Positions 10,699-21,312 of a stretch of DNA of 64,000 nucleotides are shown piece by piece. The notes beneath the pieces were generated by a model. The model was not told the DNA's origin. It was given only the letters and a program-made list of their open reading frames with translations, and did not search any database. The stretch's first letter is position 1. Each line of letters begins with the position of its first letter. This DNA comes from Odobenus rosmarus divergens. Lineage: Eukaryota > Chordata > Mammalia > Carnivora > Odobenidae. A program made the position numbers and the translations under genes. The stretch is from assembly GCF_000321225.1 (NCBI RefSeq), contig NW_004451883.1, positions 279,500-343,499 on the forward strand, read 5' to 3'.

Positions 10699-10919
10699 GG
10701 GGCGCCTGGGTGGCTCAGTTGGTTAAGCCACTGCCTTCAGCTCCGGTCATGATTCCAGAGTCCTGGGATCGAGCCCCGCATCGGGCTCCTTGCTCTGCGG
10801 TGAGCCTGCTTCTCCCTCTCCCTCTGCCTGCCATTCCCCCTGCTTGTGATCTTTCTCTCTTTCACTATCTCTCTCTCTGTGTCAAATAAATAAATAAAAT
10901 CTTTAAAAAATAAATAAAT
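10699..10919 (+). mobile_element. Can-SINE, copy 2
   Basis: The head GGGGCGCCTGGGTGGCTCAG, GGGATCGAGCC, a long TC-rich middle and an AATAAATAAATAAAATCTTT tail followed by (AAAT)n. A perfect 15-bp target-site duplication, AAAGTCACCTTTCTT, lies at 10684-10698 and 10920-10934. The middle part (CCTGCTTCTCCCTC onward) is somewhat longer than in copy 1. Confidence 0.96.
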
Positions 10920-10934
10920 AAAGTCACCTTTCTT

Positions 10935-11800
10935 AGAGGAACAACACCCAACTTCTGCTGGCAGGTGGCCTCTCCCCTACCCGCCCTACAAGGCTTTGTT
11001 CTGTCAAAGAGTAAATGGTTATTCATAGATCATAGAGTAATTTTAAATGTATGAAAGAATGGAATTAGCCATAAAGTAGACCAGTTGTGGTCAAGAGCAA
11101 TTATCCAAGAATAATTCCACTCCATTTTCTCAGGACTCACGACGACATGCAAACTACTGGATTTTTTCCAGTTCAAAATTAGTATTACTGGTAGAAATAA
11201 CACAAAATAAAGCCAATAAAGACTGGGACCGCACACAGTGAAAGTTGTTACTGAGGAAAAAATGGAACGAAACATCATTGTTAACATTGAAAACTATGAA
11301 ATTAAACCAGGAAAGAAGAGAGTTGGTGGAAGTAATCAAACGAAAATAAAGTAACAGACATAAAAATACATGTTAAGTTTGTTAAGGATTTAGATTGACA
11401 GAGGAACAAAAAATTCTTAACAAAATTTAGATCTGTGCAAATTATCCAACAAATTGGGCTTTGTAGAGGTAACGGCTACAAAAGAAAACTCATTAGCGCA
11501 GAAGATACAATCACGGAACTCAGACATGGGTAAAACACACAAACAAAAACAAAAAAATGCCACAAAAATGGATGAGTCAGATCATTACTGAGAAATAAAA
11601 ATGGAAACAATTTGGTTAACAGCGCTGTGTAAAAAATTGATCCAAGAATTAAACTGGTTTAATGGAATTAGCTGCAGAAAATACTTCCTTGATAAATGTC
11701 AACAGCTATTGGTTTAATTCTGATTAATATGATGGTTCATGAAATTTGGAGTAAAAACTCTCAGCGTGAAAATGTCTGCTGGGTCGAAATGGTGATGCCC
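10935..11800. promoter_or_regulatory. AT-rich unique island, candidate conserved non-coding element
   Basis: About 850 bases of low-GC sequence without a transposon I recognise, in a region that is otherwise GC-rich. Open frames are short (60-94 codons). Its purine-rich plus strand could also be a very old, unrecognised L1 body, so the regulatory reading is weak. Confidence 0.25.
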
Positions 11801-12669
11801 AGACAGCCTACCTCCAGAGGGCCCTTCTCGGGTGTGACTGGCCATGCCGACCCGTCCCCCACAGCCAGCGACCAGTCTGACGCAGCCTCTCACAGCCCTT
11901 GCAGGGACGTAATATTTGGACTCTGCAAGAAAGACAGTCCTCTTTCTTCTAGATCACAAGCCATGAGAATCCAGGCGTAGGGCTTCAGGTGGCCACCTTG
12001 GCAGCCAGGTGGAGACACCTGTTTGAAGAACAACATCAATCCAAATTGAGTAAGAGGAAGGGAAGAAGTCAGGAGAGGAGTGGAAATAGAGAAAGAACTG
12101 ACTGCCTGCCCTGACCCCTGGCTCCAGCTAGGCCTGAAGCCATCAGTGTCTGCATTTGCCAGTAGGTGAGCCAATCCTTTAAAGCGGGCTCTCCATCAGC
12201 TGTGACCCAATGAGCCTGCAGAGTATAAGAATTGACCTCTCAATCAGGTCACAAAGCAGGTGTCAGAGAGTAAAGGAATGAGTGAGCCAGAAGGCTTGAG
12301 GTTGTGGTACAAGACTACAGAGATTAAAATTTCAGAGATAGAGTCGTTCTGGGTGATACCAAGATACTCCTCATCGTCATGGGTATGTCTGGTTAAATAA
12401 TGGTGAGGCTCAATGATTCTGAGAAAGCAAAGGGATCTGAAGCTAGACGGGTGGATAAGTGACCCACTTAGGCTTCAGAATCATGCAGAATGGTGTCTGT
12501 GTTTGGGAAGTTCCTCAGGAAGGGGGGTGGGGTTGGTCAGGAGGTCTGTAGATGACCGCAAGCAGGGGTAAAGGGTAGCACACTTGGATGACATGCGCCT
12601 CAAAACCAAGGAAGTCCACAGCATGGGGCTGATTGTCAAGAGTTTCATAAAATTCAGGTTCACCTACTT
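11801..12669. other. non-coding unique sequence
   Basis: No recognised repeat or gene. Frames up to 94 codons lack domain features. Confidence 0.5.
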
Positions 12670-13078
12670 ATGAGGGTTGAATTTTACCCCCAACCCCCAA
12701 ATTCATACTTGGAAGTCTTAGCTCCCAGGACCTTGGAATGTGACTTTACTTGGAAACAAGGCCATTGCAGACGGTATGAGTTAAGATGAGTTCACCTTGG
12801 AGTGGGGTGAGCCTCTAATCCAATGGACCAGCGGTCTTACAAACGGAGGGAATGTGGACACGAAGAGACCCCCCAGGAGAATGTGTGTGAAGGTGAGGAT
12901 GGGGACGGTTGTCAGAGCCTGCTGGGACGAGCAGGCTAGGGGAAGCATCGCACGCTCTTCCTCATCGCCCTCAGGAGCCAGCCCCACGGGCACCTGGATC
13001 TTGGATGTCTGGCCCCTGAGAATACATTTCTGTGGTTTTGTGACACTTGGCTACGGTGGCCCCAGGAAACAGACACTG
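12670..13078 (+). mobile_element. MaLR-type (MST/MLT1-like) solo LTR
   Basis: Starts 'TATGAGGGTTGAATTTTACC' and 'CCCAAATTCATACTTGGAAG', continues through 'GAATGTGACTTTACTTGGAA', 'CTAATCCAATGGACCAG' and 'CACCTGGATCTTGGATGTCT', and ends 'GGCTACGGTGGCCCCAGGAAAC'. This is the forward landmark order of these LTRs. GC-shifted relative to the family, like other relics in this part of the window. Confidence 0.78.
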
Positions 13079-13129
13079 GCCCACCCGAGGGATTCTCCCA
13101 GGAGAGATGAGCGTGTGTCCACACAAAGA

Positions 13130-13545
13130 TACTTGGGCGAAAGTTCATACCCACCCCACGTTGGGAACAGGCCAAATGTCCTTAAACAAATGCATAGACC
13201 AGCAAATCGTATGTTCACGCAGTGGACTACCACCCACCGATGAGAAGGAGCAGGTCACTGAGACACAGGCCGTGCAGGAATCTCAACAATCCGCTCTGAG
13301 CGAGAGGCCAGAACACAAGGAGAGGTGCTATAGGGTCCCGACTGAGTGAAGGTCCGTACTGCAAACTGACCTGCGGGGATAGAGGTGGACGGGGTGGGGC
13401 GTGACAAAGCGGCAGGTGGCACTTTTGGGGTGATGGGGATGTTCTGAGTCTTGATGGGGGGGTGATAGGTAAGCGTATACATTTGTCAAGACTCATCAAA
13501 CTTACTCTACATAATGTATTCCTCCATAAAGTGGATTTAGATGAT
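13130..13545 (+). mobile_element. L1M 3' untranslated-region relic
   Basis: 'GGAACAGGCCAAATGTCCTT', 'GCAGTGGACTACCACCCACC', 'GTGCTATAGGGTCCC', 'CTTTTGGGGTGATGGGGATG' and 'GTATACATTTGTCAAGACTC' fall in the same order as old L1 3' ends (aacagcccaaatgtcc, caatggaatattattcagcc, tttggggtgatgaaaatgtt). Much more GC-rich than the parent sequence. Confidence 0.72.
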
Positions 13546-14844
13546 TAAAACTAGAGCTGAAACAAGGGAGGGTGCGTGGTGTGGAGGCTGACCCCGTTTC
13601 TCGGCCCAGATCTGGTGGGGGCAGCGGGGAGAACCGGTCGGAGCTGAGGGTGACAGGGAGTGTTCACCAGGAGACACGGTTTCTGGGGTCTTTCCCTCTC
13701 TCACGCACGCAGTAATTATCTAGGGAGTGCCAGCCCGAGGCCAGGCAGTTGCCTCAGCACAAAAATGTGTGTATGCAGTGAACGAACGGGCATCTGACAA
13801 TCCAGGTGGACGATGGAGAGGAACACGTGTCCAATATGCCAAACTGTGCTCAGGTCAGGGAAGAAAGTCCAACGGCACGGGAAGGGGGCAGTGAGGGGCC
13901 GCTGGTGTCGCTGGGGTCCCCGGGGGAGGCTCTCCCATGAGGCAGGATTGGAGATGCCCCAGGCGCGGAGGCGGGTGCTGCAAGGGCAGGTGGCAGAAGC
14001 AAAGCCCGTGGAGGGGACAGGGGCCCATGTGGTGGCCGTCTAAGGACCAGCAGGGACTTGGTGGCATTCAGTCTTAGGGGCGCTCTGGCCAGAGCTGGGG
14101 CAGTAGCTGTGGGGTGAGGAAGGGAGCCCAGGAGGCCGTTGCTGTGACCCCGTGGGAGAGGATGATGGCTGGGCACCACGGGGCAAGGGAGCCGTGCGGT
14201 TGCTCGGGGCCCCAAGCTCCGAGTTAATGTTCTGTGGTCATTGTCTCAAAGTTCTTAACAACGTGATGTTGGGCTTTGTGTTTTGCAGGTGAAGTCTGAT
14301 GGGGCACAGGAGCCTCGCTGGGGCACTGTCCAGCTCCCCACTCCTGCCTTCCTGACCCTGTTTCTCAGCCCTGTCACGCCCCGGCCCGGCATCTTGGGTT
14401 CCCAGGGTGGCCTGAGGTGGTTGACCCACTCCCTGGCACCTGTCGGGATGAGAGGGCGTGGGAAGGGGAGACTGACAACCTGCTGGGATGGGGGCGGGGA
14501 AGAAGCAGAGGCAGGTGGGGGAGGAAGGGGACAAGGGAGCCCTGGACCCACAGGGCAGGACTCAGTCCATCACCATGAACCCTTTCGCGTGTGCCCCTCT
14601 GGTGGGCTCCTGCCCCACCCCTCCTGGGGATACTCTGTGTGCTGCCCATGCCCCCAGAACCCTTCGAGGCCTCCAGCTCACACACCTCTATTTACAGAAC
14701 AAAACCCAAGCCTCCACCCTCAGTCTCGGAAGCCCCAGCCTGCCCCTGGCCTCCTCTTTGGTTGCTGCCCACGCGGCCCCGCCCTCCCTGGCACTCTCCT
14801 TGCAAGAGTTGGCTCCCGTGGGTCCCTGCAGCTCTAGACAAACG
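13546..14844. other. GC-rich non-coding sequence
   Basis: Overlapping frames up to 184 codons (plus 14283-14837) are opposed by frames of 98-128 codons on the minus strand. All are P/G/S/R-rich. No gene or named repeat is supported. Confidence 0.5.
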
Positions 14845-14950
14845 ACTCAGGGGCTCTGAGATGGCAGTTTCCTCAGTGAAACAGCGAGCAGGGGACGAGC
14901 TGAGGTCAGTTATATAAGGCGTCAGGGAGCGCCACTGCCCAGGCACACGC
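14845..14950 (+). mobile_element. MIR SINE fragment
   Basis: 'GAGATGGCAGTTTCCTCAGTG', 'GAGGTCAGTTATATAAGGCG' and 'CACTGCCCAGGCAC' correspond to the MIR order 'agtttcctcatctgtaaaatg', 'gaggattaaatgag' and 'agtgcctggcac'. The TATATAA here comes from the repeat and is not evidence of a promoter. Confidence 0.55.
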
Positions 14951-16059
14951 CCACCATCCCACCGCCACGCCCCACCCAGTATGCACTTGTCCCCCACCTG
15001 CCCCCGCCCCCGCTTTGGTCCCGCCCTCGGAGGTTTCCTGCTGGGCATGGCCAAGCTGCAGGATCTGGGCACACACAAGGCCAGACCTCAGGAAGCTGAA
15101 AGGGGTTCAGATCTCTCCCTCCCCCACCAGGCGCATCCCCCTCAGGCTCTCAAGCTCCCTCCAGGCTCCCCCGTCCTCCTTGGTCTGCACTGTCTGGGAG
15201 GCCTGGGTCCCTTGTCCTCCTTCCCATGCCCCCCACCCCAGAAAGCCAGACCAGGATGGAGAAAGTAAGCACTCACAGACAACCCACGCTCAGGGACACT
15301 TGTATGCTTTATTTTATTTTAGAACCTGAGCATACTTCATTTCTGGCAGGATTGCCCAGATAATTCATCACTCAAGACAACTCTCATTTTCATTTAGCCA
15401 GAAATGAAAGGTGTCCCCAAGTCACTGGCTGTAAAATTGGACTAAAGTCGCGTGGGGTGAAGGGAGAGGAGGCAGTTGGTGCTGTTTTGCTTCTCCGTGA
15501 CTGGTAGACTGCTGGCAAACTTCTCCTTCCTTAAGAACTCTCCCTTTTCATGCCGGAGAAAACCCAGGGATGAGAAATGTGTTCCTTTAGGAAAAAGTGG
15601 TGCGGATGGAGCAGAGCACGCTGTTTTTACTAAGAGCCTGAAACCCGAGCTGGTCAGCTCGCCTCCCTCCCTGAGTCCCCGATCTCTGGCTGCTTTTGAA
15701 AAATAACTGCCATCTATCCACTGGCACTCTGCAGCGCGTCCCCCCTGCGGAGCGCGAGCTGTGCCCACGGTGGAAGGAGGCTGCTCTGGCCCTGCCCGTC
15801 CTGCTCACGGGTGAACCTGGAAGATCCAGGCTGGGGAGTCAGCGGTGCTACGGGGACCCCAAGGTATTGCTGACCCCCAGGATGTAATCCTTGGGGTGAC
15901 GTGAGGTCCTGGCAGAGGGGTGACAAAACCCCTTTCTGCCAACCACAGGCTACGTGAGTGTGTTTGCTGGAGGAGACCAGGCTGCACGGCCAGGTAGCCC
16001 CAGGCCTGAACCAGTCCCATTCTCGCGAACTCACAGCGAGGGGTGGCTCCAGGTCTGGG
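14951..16059. other. non-coding sequence
   Basis: GC-rich at first, with an AT-richer, repeat-free patch at 15298-15420 containing an 11-bp inverted repeat (TCATTTCTGGC at 15338, GCCAGAAATGA at 15397). No coding frame is credible. Confidence 0.45.
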
Positions 16060-16072
16060 CCAGGAGGTGGCG
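16060..16072 (+). promoter_or_regulatory. CTCF-like motif
   Basis: CCAGGAGGTGGCG matches the CTCF core CCASYAGRKGGCR at 12 of 13 positions and is followed by CTCTG. A single motif match has modest weight. Its interest comes from the ZNF143-like array 200 bp away. Confidence 0.35.
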
Positions 16073-16269
16073 CTCTGCCACACAGGGCCTCTGGGGCATC
16101 CAGCCCAGGGGCTCCTTCTGGAGCACGTGCTTCCAAGAGCACCCTGGGTTGCTGTCCCAGTCAGCAGGAAGGGAGAAAGCATACAGGTAGTGGGGTCTCC
16201 CTGGGCCAGGTCCGGAGGAATCCCACATAGCTCCCACACATTCCATTGACCAGGACTTGGTGACATGGC

Positions 16270-16370
16270 AGTCCCTAACAGCACAGGTTGCTGGGAAGTG
16301 TAGTCCCTAACAGCATGGGCTGCTGGGAAGTGTAGTCCCTAACAGCATGGGCTACTGGGAAGTGTAGTCC
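16270..16370 (-). promoter_or_regulatory. three-copy 32-bp tandem array carrying ZNF143/THAP11-like motifs
   Basis: The unit starting AGTCCCTAACAGCATGGG repeats at 16270, 16302 and 16334 (32-bp period) with a partial fourth start. Each copy contains CTGGGAAGTGTAGTCC (16291-16306, 16323-16338, 16355-16370). Its reverse complement GGACTACACTTCCCAG matches the Staf/ZNF143-THAP11 motif ACTACAATTCCCAG at 13 of 14 core positions. That motif normally marks promoters and chromatin-loop anchors. Binding is inferred from motif only. Confidence 0.55.
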
Positions 16371-18796
16371 AGCTGTGAGTTGGGGCTGTAGGGCTGCCAT
16401 CGTCACTTCCCCAGGGTGGAGCACCAGGCATGGGGAAGGGGGGAGGTCCCAGGAGCTCTATAAGGACCACATGAGAGAACCCAGGACACTCATCCTGGAA
16501 AAGGAAACTTGAGAGCATGTGCATCTTCAAGTATTTGAAAATCTGAAGCAGCTTGACTGTGTGCACGCAAATCCAAAGGGAAGTGGACAAAATGGGTGAG
16601 ATGCACAGAGAGCTATTCTGAGTCTCCATAAGAAATAACAGCCAACAGGCAGATTGTCCCAGAGTGGAGCTGGAATCTCGTGCTGTGGACAGACCCCACG
16701 GGCACCCAGCACCCAGGCCCACATGGCAGAACAGGAGCTTCCCCTTCCCTCCTTTTACAAAGCCCCTGTCAACGCATCCCTCTTGACTTTTCTTCATCCA
16801 TTCTGGCCTGTCCTTCTCCACAACCCGAGAATCCCTGTTCCTTGCTCTCTGAGGAGAAGAGGCTGCAGGCCCGAGAGCTGCTTGCCCAGTGCCCGGGCCA
16901 CGGCCGACTCTGTCTCAGCTCAGGCAGGCACGAGGGGGCAGGCACTGAGGGCCACCTGCCCACCTTTAGAACAAACAAGAAAGAGTACAAAGCTGCGTTT
17001 GCAAGCCACTGTGAGCCAAAGAAAAGCACCACATATGTTATTATAGGCACGTTTCTCCCCACGATGTTTGTGGATGTGAATCGGGAAGGCAGGCCAAGGG
17101 TCCGAGTGAGCGGATGCACCTGAGCCCACCAGGTGGGCACACATGGCTGAGGGCAGGCTGAGGGGCAGGACTTGGGGTAGCACCTTCCGGGGGAAAGAGC
17201 CGAGCCCTCTCGGCAAAGACGAGGGCTGGTGCCGTCTCCTGCCAGGCTTTGCAGTTTCATGCTAAGTGGCAACGCTCAGATAGCGGCTTTCAGGCTGGAC
17301 AAGACGCCCCTGGAGCTCATCAGCCTGGAGCCACCACGTGGCAGAGGTGGGGGGTAACAAAGCAGCCCCAGAGGGAGCCAGACACCCCATTCCCAGAGGA
17401 GCTCCGCCGCAGGGGTCCAGGCAGTCCTGGGCAGCCCCCTGCGCTCCCTGCGCCTACTTCCCCCTTCATCTCCCGAGGGAGTAGCTGCAATACCTCTCCA
17501 CACCACCAGGGGCTGACCTCGGGGTCACGTCCCTGCAGGATGATGACTCCCTTAGGATTATCAACCCTGTCCTTCACTCGAGGTCACTGTCCGCTCCGAG
17601 CAAGCCACGCCTAATTGTCGCCGCAAGAGCCATCGTGCGAATTCCAGGGTATGTCACTCCTTGGGTACATTTATCTTCAAAACCAACTCTAAAATCCCCT
17701 AATTCTATAGAAAATCACAGCAGCCCCCTCCCCAACCCCCAAACAAATCCTGGAGGCTGGCTGCCTGCAGAGGGGTCACAGGAATCCTCCGGCCACGATG
17801 CGGACCCCCTCCGCAGCGAGGCCCCGTCCTCCCAGGCACCAGACCTGAGTGCGCCTGGCAGGTCGTGCTGAGCAGCGCAGGTGCCGGGTAGCCAGGCTGC
17901 ACTGCTGAGGCCGCGGGCCAGGTCTCGGCGTCCCAGAGCAGCTGGGGGACCCGCGCCCCCGCCCCCTCCCATGTCAGGCTGCCTTGGCCGCCAGAGCAGA
18001 ACTGCTGGCCTCGTTCCTTTTCTCTTTCCCCGCACAGAACACACATCCCGGAGTGTGCTTTAATCCACAGATTCCAAAGGGCAACAGGGCTGTTTATCCA
18101 GACCTCTGGCTCCTGAAACTATTGTTTCCTGTAGCCCAGCTTTCCAAACCATTTCCTATTTTCCTGCTGATACCGGGAAAATGTGAAATCTCCCCAAGGG
18201 CTGCGCATGCCTGCAGCCGGCAGACAGCTGGCTTAAAGCTGGGAAAGGCCGTTAGGGGGCCGATGGCCCACAGGAAGAGTGCGATGAGACACCGCCAGTC
18301 GTCAGCTCTTGCTGTTAATGCCTCCCCCCACACTGTCCATGCTCCCGCGACACAATCCTCCTGGGCCCTGGGGAACCACCCCAGGCTGGGAGACACGTGG
18401 AGGGCAGGGTCGCACCCTGCCAGGCCCGGTCCCCAGCCAGACCCCTCCTGGGCAGCCCTTAGGAGCAGCCCCGGGGCCTCCTCACTGGGGGCTGAGTATG
18501 TGGGTCCCCTGGTGACCTGGTTAGATGCAGATGGCAGGTGCTGACGGGGCAGCGCCCACTGGGAGGGTCACAGTCCTGCAGGCTCGGGTGAACATGTGCT
18601 GCTGCTCGGCCTCGGTCACGTCCTAGGGCGCTCACCAGGACTGCAGATGTCCTTAGCTAAGAAAACAGGAACAACTCTAGGTGTGAAGCGCTTTCACATA
18701 CAAATTCCCCTCTATCTGGTGAGGAGGCCGAACTACCTTCTTCTTGCAACTGCGAGAGTAAATACAGAAGTCGCCTGCTGAAAGGCACACCCAGGT
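16371..18796. other. GC-rich non-coding sequence
   Basis: No named repeat was recognised. Frames up to 186 codons (plus 17984-18544; minus 16769-17272, 167 codons) overlap antisense frames and lack domains. An AT-neutral, CpG-poor patch at 18055-18240 (TTTATCCAGACC, ACTATTGTTTCCTG, CATTTCCTATTTTCC) may be regulatory, but nothing decides it. Confidence 0.45.
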
Positions 18797-18915
18797 CATG
18801 GATTCATTCAACAAACATCTCAAGCACCTACTCTCTGCCTGGCATTGGGACACGGAGCAGAGCAAAGTCAGGCCTGCCCGGGTCACGGCTTAGCGGGGAG
18901 GCAGAAGGGGCTCAC
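18797..18915 (-). mobile_element. LINE L2 3' end, reverse orientation
   Basis: 'GGATTCATTCAACAAACATC', 'AAGCACCTACTCTCTGCCTG' and 'GGCATTGGGACACGGAGCAG' match the reverse complement of the L2 tail (ttcattcaacaaatattt, gagcacctactatgtgcc, aggcactg). No gene is associated. Confidence 0.72.
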
Positions 18916-19074
18916 TGCACACCGGGCCAAAAGGCGGTGAGAACGGTGAGAACCAGGAAGGGCTGTACGGAGTTTGTGGGTGGGGGGGGGGCGCCAGAGC
19001 ACAGAAAGAGAGCGAGTTCCCAGGCTCTCCCACCTGCGCCGTTGAGGCCCTGGCTGATCCCTCAGCTTCTGGCT

Positions 19075-19262
19075 TCTGGTCCAGAGGCTCTGACTTAGCC
19101 AGTGTGGACAGGGGCCCAGGGATCTGTATATCTGTATTTTAAGGAGACTCTGACTTGGCCAGTGTGGATGGGGGCCCAGGGATCTGTATTTTAAGGAGAA
19201 CCTCAGTGAATTCTCATCACCAGGGAAATTTGAGAATTGTGTCAATGCTGACCTCCCAACAC
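19075..19262 (+). mobile_element. MER5-like hAT fragment with internal tandem duplication
   Basis: A unit 'CTCTGACTTAGCCAGTGTGG ... GGGGCCCAGGGATCTGTAT ... TTTAAGGAGA' occurs at 19088-19147 and again at 19148-19199. The first copy also has an extra 8-bp ATCTGTAT. The words fit the right half of MER5A/B (tctgattcagtaggtctgg, ggggcctgagattctgcatttctaac). The ending ATTCTCATCACCAGGG is less typical. Confidence 0.5.
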
Positions 19263-20939
19263 CCCAGAGGTGGCTGCCCCACCCCTGAGAGCCCCTTAAC
19301 TGAATGTGCCTGGACATCAGTGTTTCTACACGCTCCTGGGGCTTCTAGTGTGTACCTGGGGCCCCTGCCGTGGAGGAGGGCTGACAGAGAAGGGGTCCCC
19401 AGGAGGCAACAGCCTTGTTACGCCTTAGGGCATAACAAGGATGACAAGCAGCCCCTTATGTGTGTGTGTCCTGGGGGCCCTCAGACTGACCTGACTTCTC
19501 TGGGTGCACCTCTGCCCCGAGCCACACACGGGGAAACAGCACAAGGAGAAGAATACTCTGCCCAGCGCGGAGGCCAGGGACGGGGAGACCGAGGTCCTGG
19601 TCCTGCGAGGAGCTCACGGCCTTCTGGCGAGAGGGAGGGGGTGGGCAGGAGGAGCCTAGAGGCGGGCGCTGGGGTCAGAGATGACGGCTGGCTGGGACAG
19701 CTGGGGACTGCCCCGGACTCAGGAGTCAGAGGGGGCACGGCTGGGGAGAGGGGAGGGGAGATGTCCGGGCAGAGGCGTCAGGGAGGAGGCCACGGGCCAG
19801 GGAGAGGCCGCTGGGGCAGGAGGCATGGCGTGCATGGATGCAGCAGGGAAGAGGGTGGACGTGAGCTGGAGCCCGGGCTGGAGAGGCAGGGGACTCCCAC
19901 CCGCCGGGAGACGCAGGGCGGCCTCACGGAGTGGCCAGTAGGGTGACAAGCCGTGAACCCGAGCACGGAGGGTGCGTTCAGGGGCCAGACCCCATCCTCA
20001 CTCATCCTGCAGTCACCACGCACAGACCCTGCTCCAGGCCTCGCGCCAGGTGCTGGGAATAAAGCGGTCAGAACATTAAATCGGGAGGCTCCCTCTGGGT
20101 GGGGGCAGATCTGTGTCACTTCCCAGGGCCTTCTTCCCGGGTGAGGGTCACCTCCAACCCTCCCCGCCGCAGGGGACACTGGTCGTACGGGGTCGGGCCG
20201 CCCCCATGACCTCGCTTACCTCTGTGAAGACTCTGTCCCTAAAGAAGTTCATGGGATGAGGTAGTGGGGTTAGGGTACCAACGTGTGAACTAGGGGGACG
20301 GTTCAACCATGAGTGACGCCATCAGGGAAGCAGGCCTGCTCTGGAGGGTCTCCGGCCGGCCCAGCTGAACATGGGCCATGTCCTGGGCTCGTCTGTGGGT
20401 CTTCCTGACGATCTGGGTCACGGTTTGGGGAGATGATATAGTGTAGACTGAACGTCACCCTGCGAGCAGTGAGCCAGTTTAATCTGTCAGGCCCAGCGGG
20501 AGGGCGCACGTGGGGTGGCGCATGGAGGGCCGCTTGCCAGGCGTGGGCAGGTCCAGGAAGCCAGCCGGTGGGGGGGGGGGCATCCCGAGCTGTCAGCACG
20601 AGGGGCACAGGGAGGGAGAGTGTGGCTGCAGGAGCCTCGACCGGCCCCAAACACCACCAGGACCTTCCATCTCCTACTAAGAAGCAAGGTCTGCACCCAT
20701 GTCCTCCCCATTCCCGAGTCCCCTTGGCCAATCTCTACGCGGCGCTGCTGAGTGCGAGCCTACACACACCCCGTCCAGGCAGGAGGTTCGGCAGTGAGCG
20801 GCCCGACAGGACAGGGTGAGCCTGCAAGGCCCTCGAATGCTGCGGAAGGAACCATGAAGGAGGAGGAGAGGCACCAAGATAAGACCCTTTGGTGCTAAGG
20901 GAGAAAATTCAGGCAGGAGAGGGGATAAGATATGTTGGG
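19263..20939. other. GC-rich non-coding sequence
   Basis: Includes a 263-codon plus frame (19155-19946) that is G/R-rich and opposed by minus frames, so probably chance. A 37-base word at 19898-19934 recurs at 21431-21467. Long G runs occur at 18981 and 20567. No gene is supported. Confidence 0.45.
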
Positions 20940-21312
20940 GGGGGTGAAATTTTGGAGGCTGCTCAGGGAAAGCTTCTCTGAGAAGATGCCTCCCGGGAAG
21001 ATGTGAGTGGAGCCTCCAAGTGTCTGGGAAAAGCTCGGGGGCACATGGAGCCACAGGTGCAAAGTCCCTGAGGTGAGGTCAGGCCTGGGGCTTTGAGGGA
21101 CAGCTCGGAGGCAGCTTGGCTGGAGTGCAAGGATGGGGAGAGTGGCCTGGGGCGGGCAGAGGCCGGCCGGACCGCACAAGGCTTTGTGGGTCATTGCCAG
21201 GGTCCTGGGTCTGGCTCTGAGCCGACGGGGAGCCGAGGGGAGGGTGCAGCAGAGGGCGGGTGCCTGGATGTGTGTTAACAGAATCACTCTGCCTGAGGAG
21301 GAGCTGGAAGAG
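20940..21312 (-). mobile_element. LINE L2 body, reverse orientation
   Basis: 'GGGAAAGCTTCTCTGAGAAG', 'GGTGCAAAGTCCCTGAGGTG', 'TTGGCTGGAGTGCAAGGATG', 'GACCGCACAAGGCTTTGTGG' and 'AACAGAATCACTCTGCCTGA' follow the reverse complement of L2 ORF2. There the matching words are 'gcaaaggccctgaggc', 'tggctggagcatagtg', 'gcagggccttgtaggcc' and 'agatcactctggctgc'. The frame is degenerate. Confidence 0.78.

Noticed and set aside
14845..14950. TATATAA at about 14912 as a core promoter
   Set aside because: It lies within a MIR fragment at the position of the family's AT-rich core and has no downstream exon.
19155..19946. 263-codon plus open frame
   Set aside because: Begins inside a MER5-like element and continues into G/R-rich low-complexity sequence; no coding signal.
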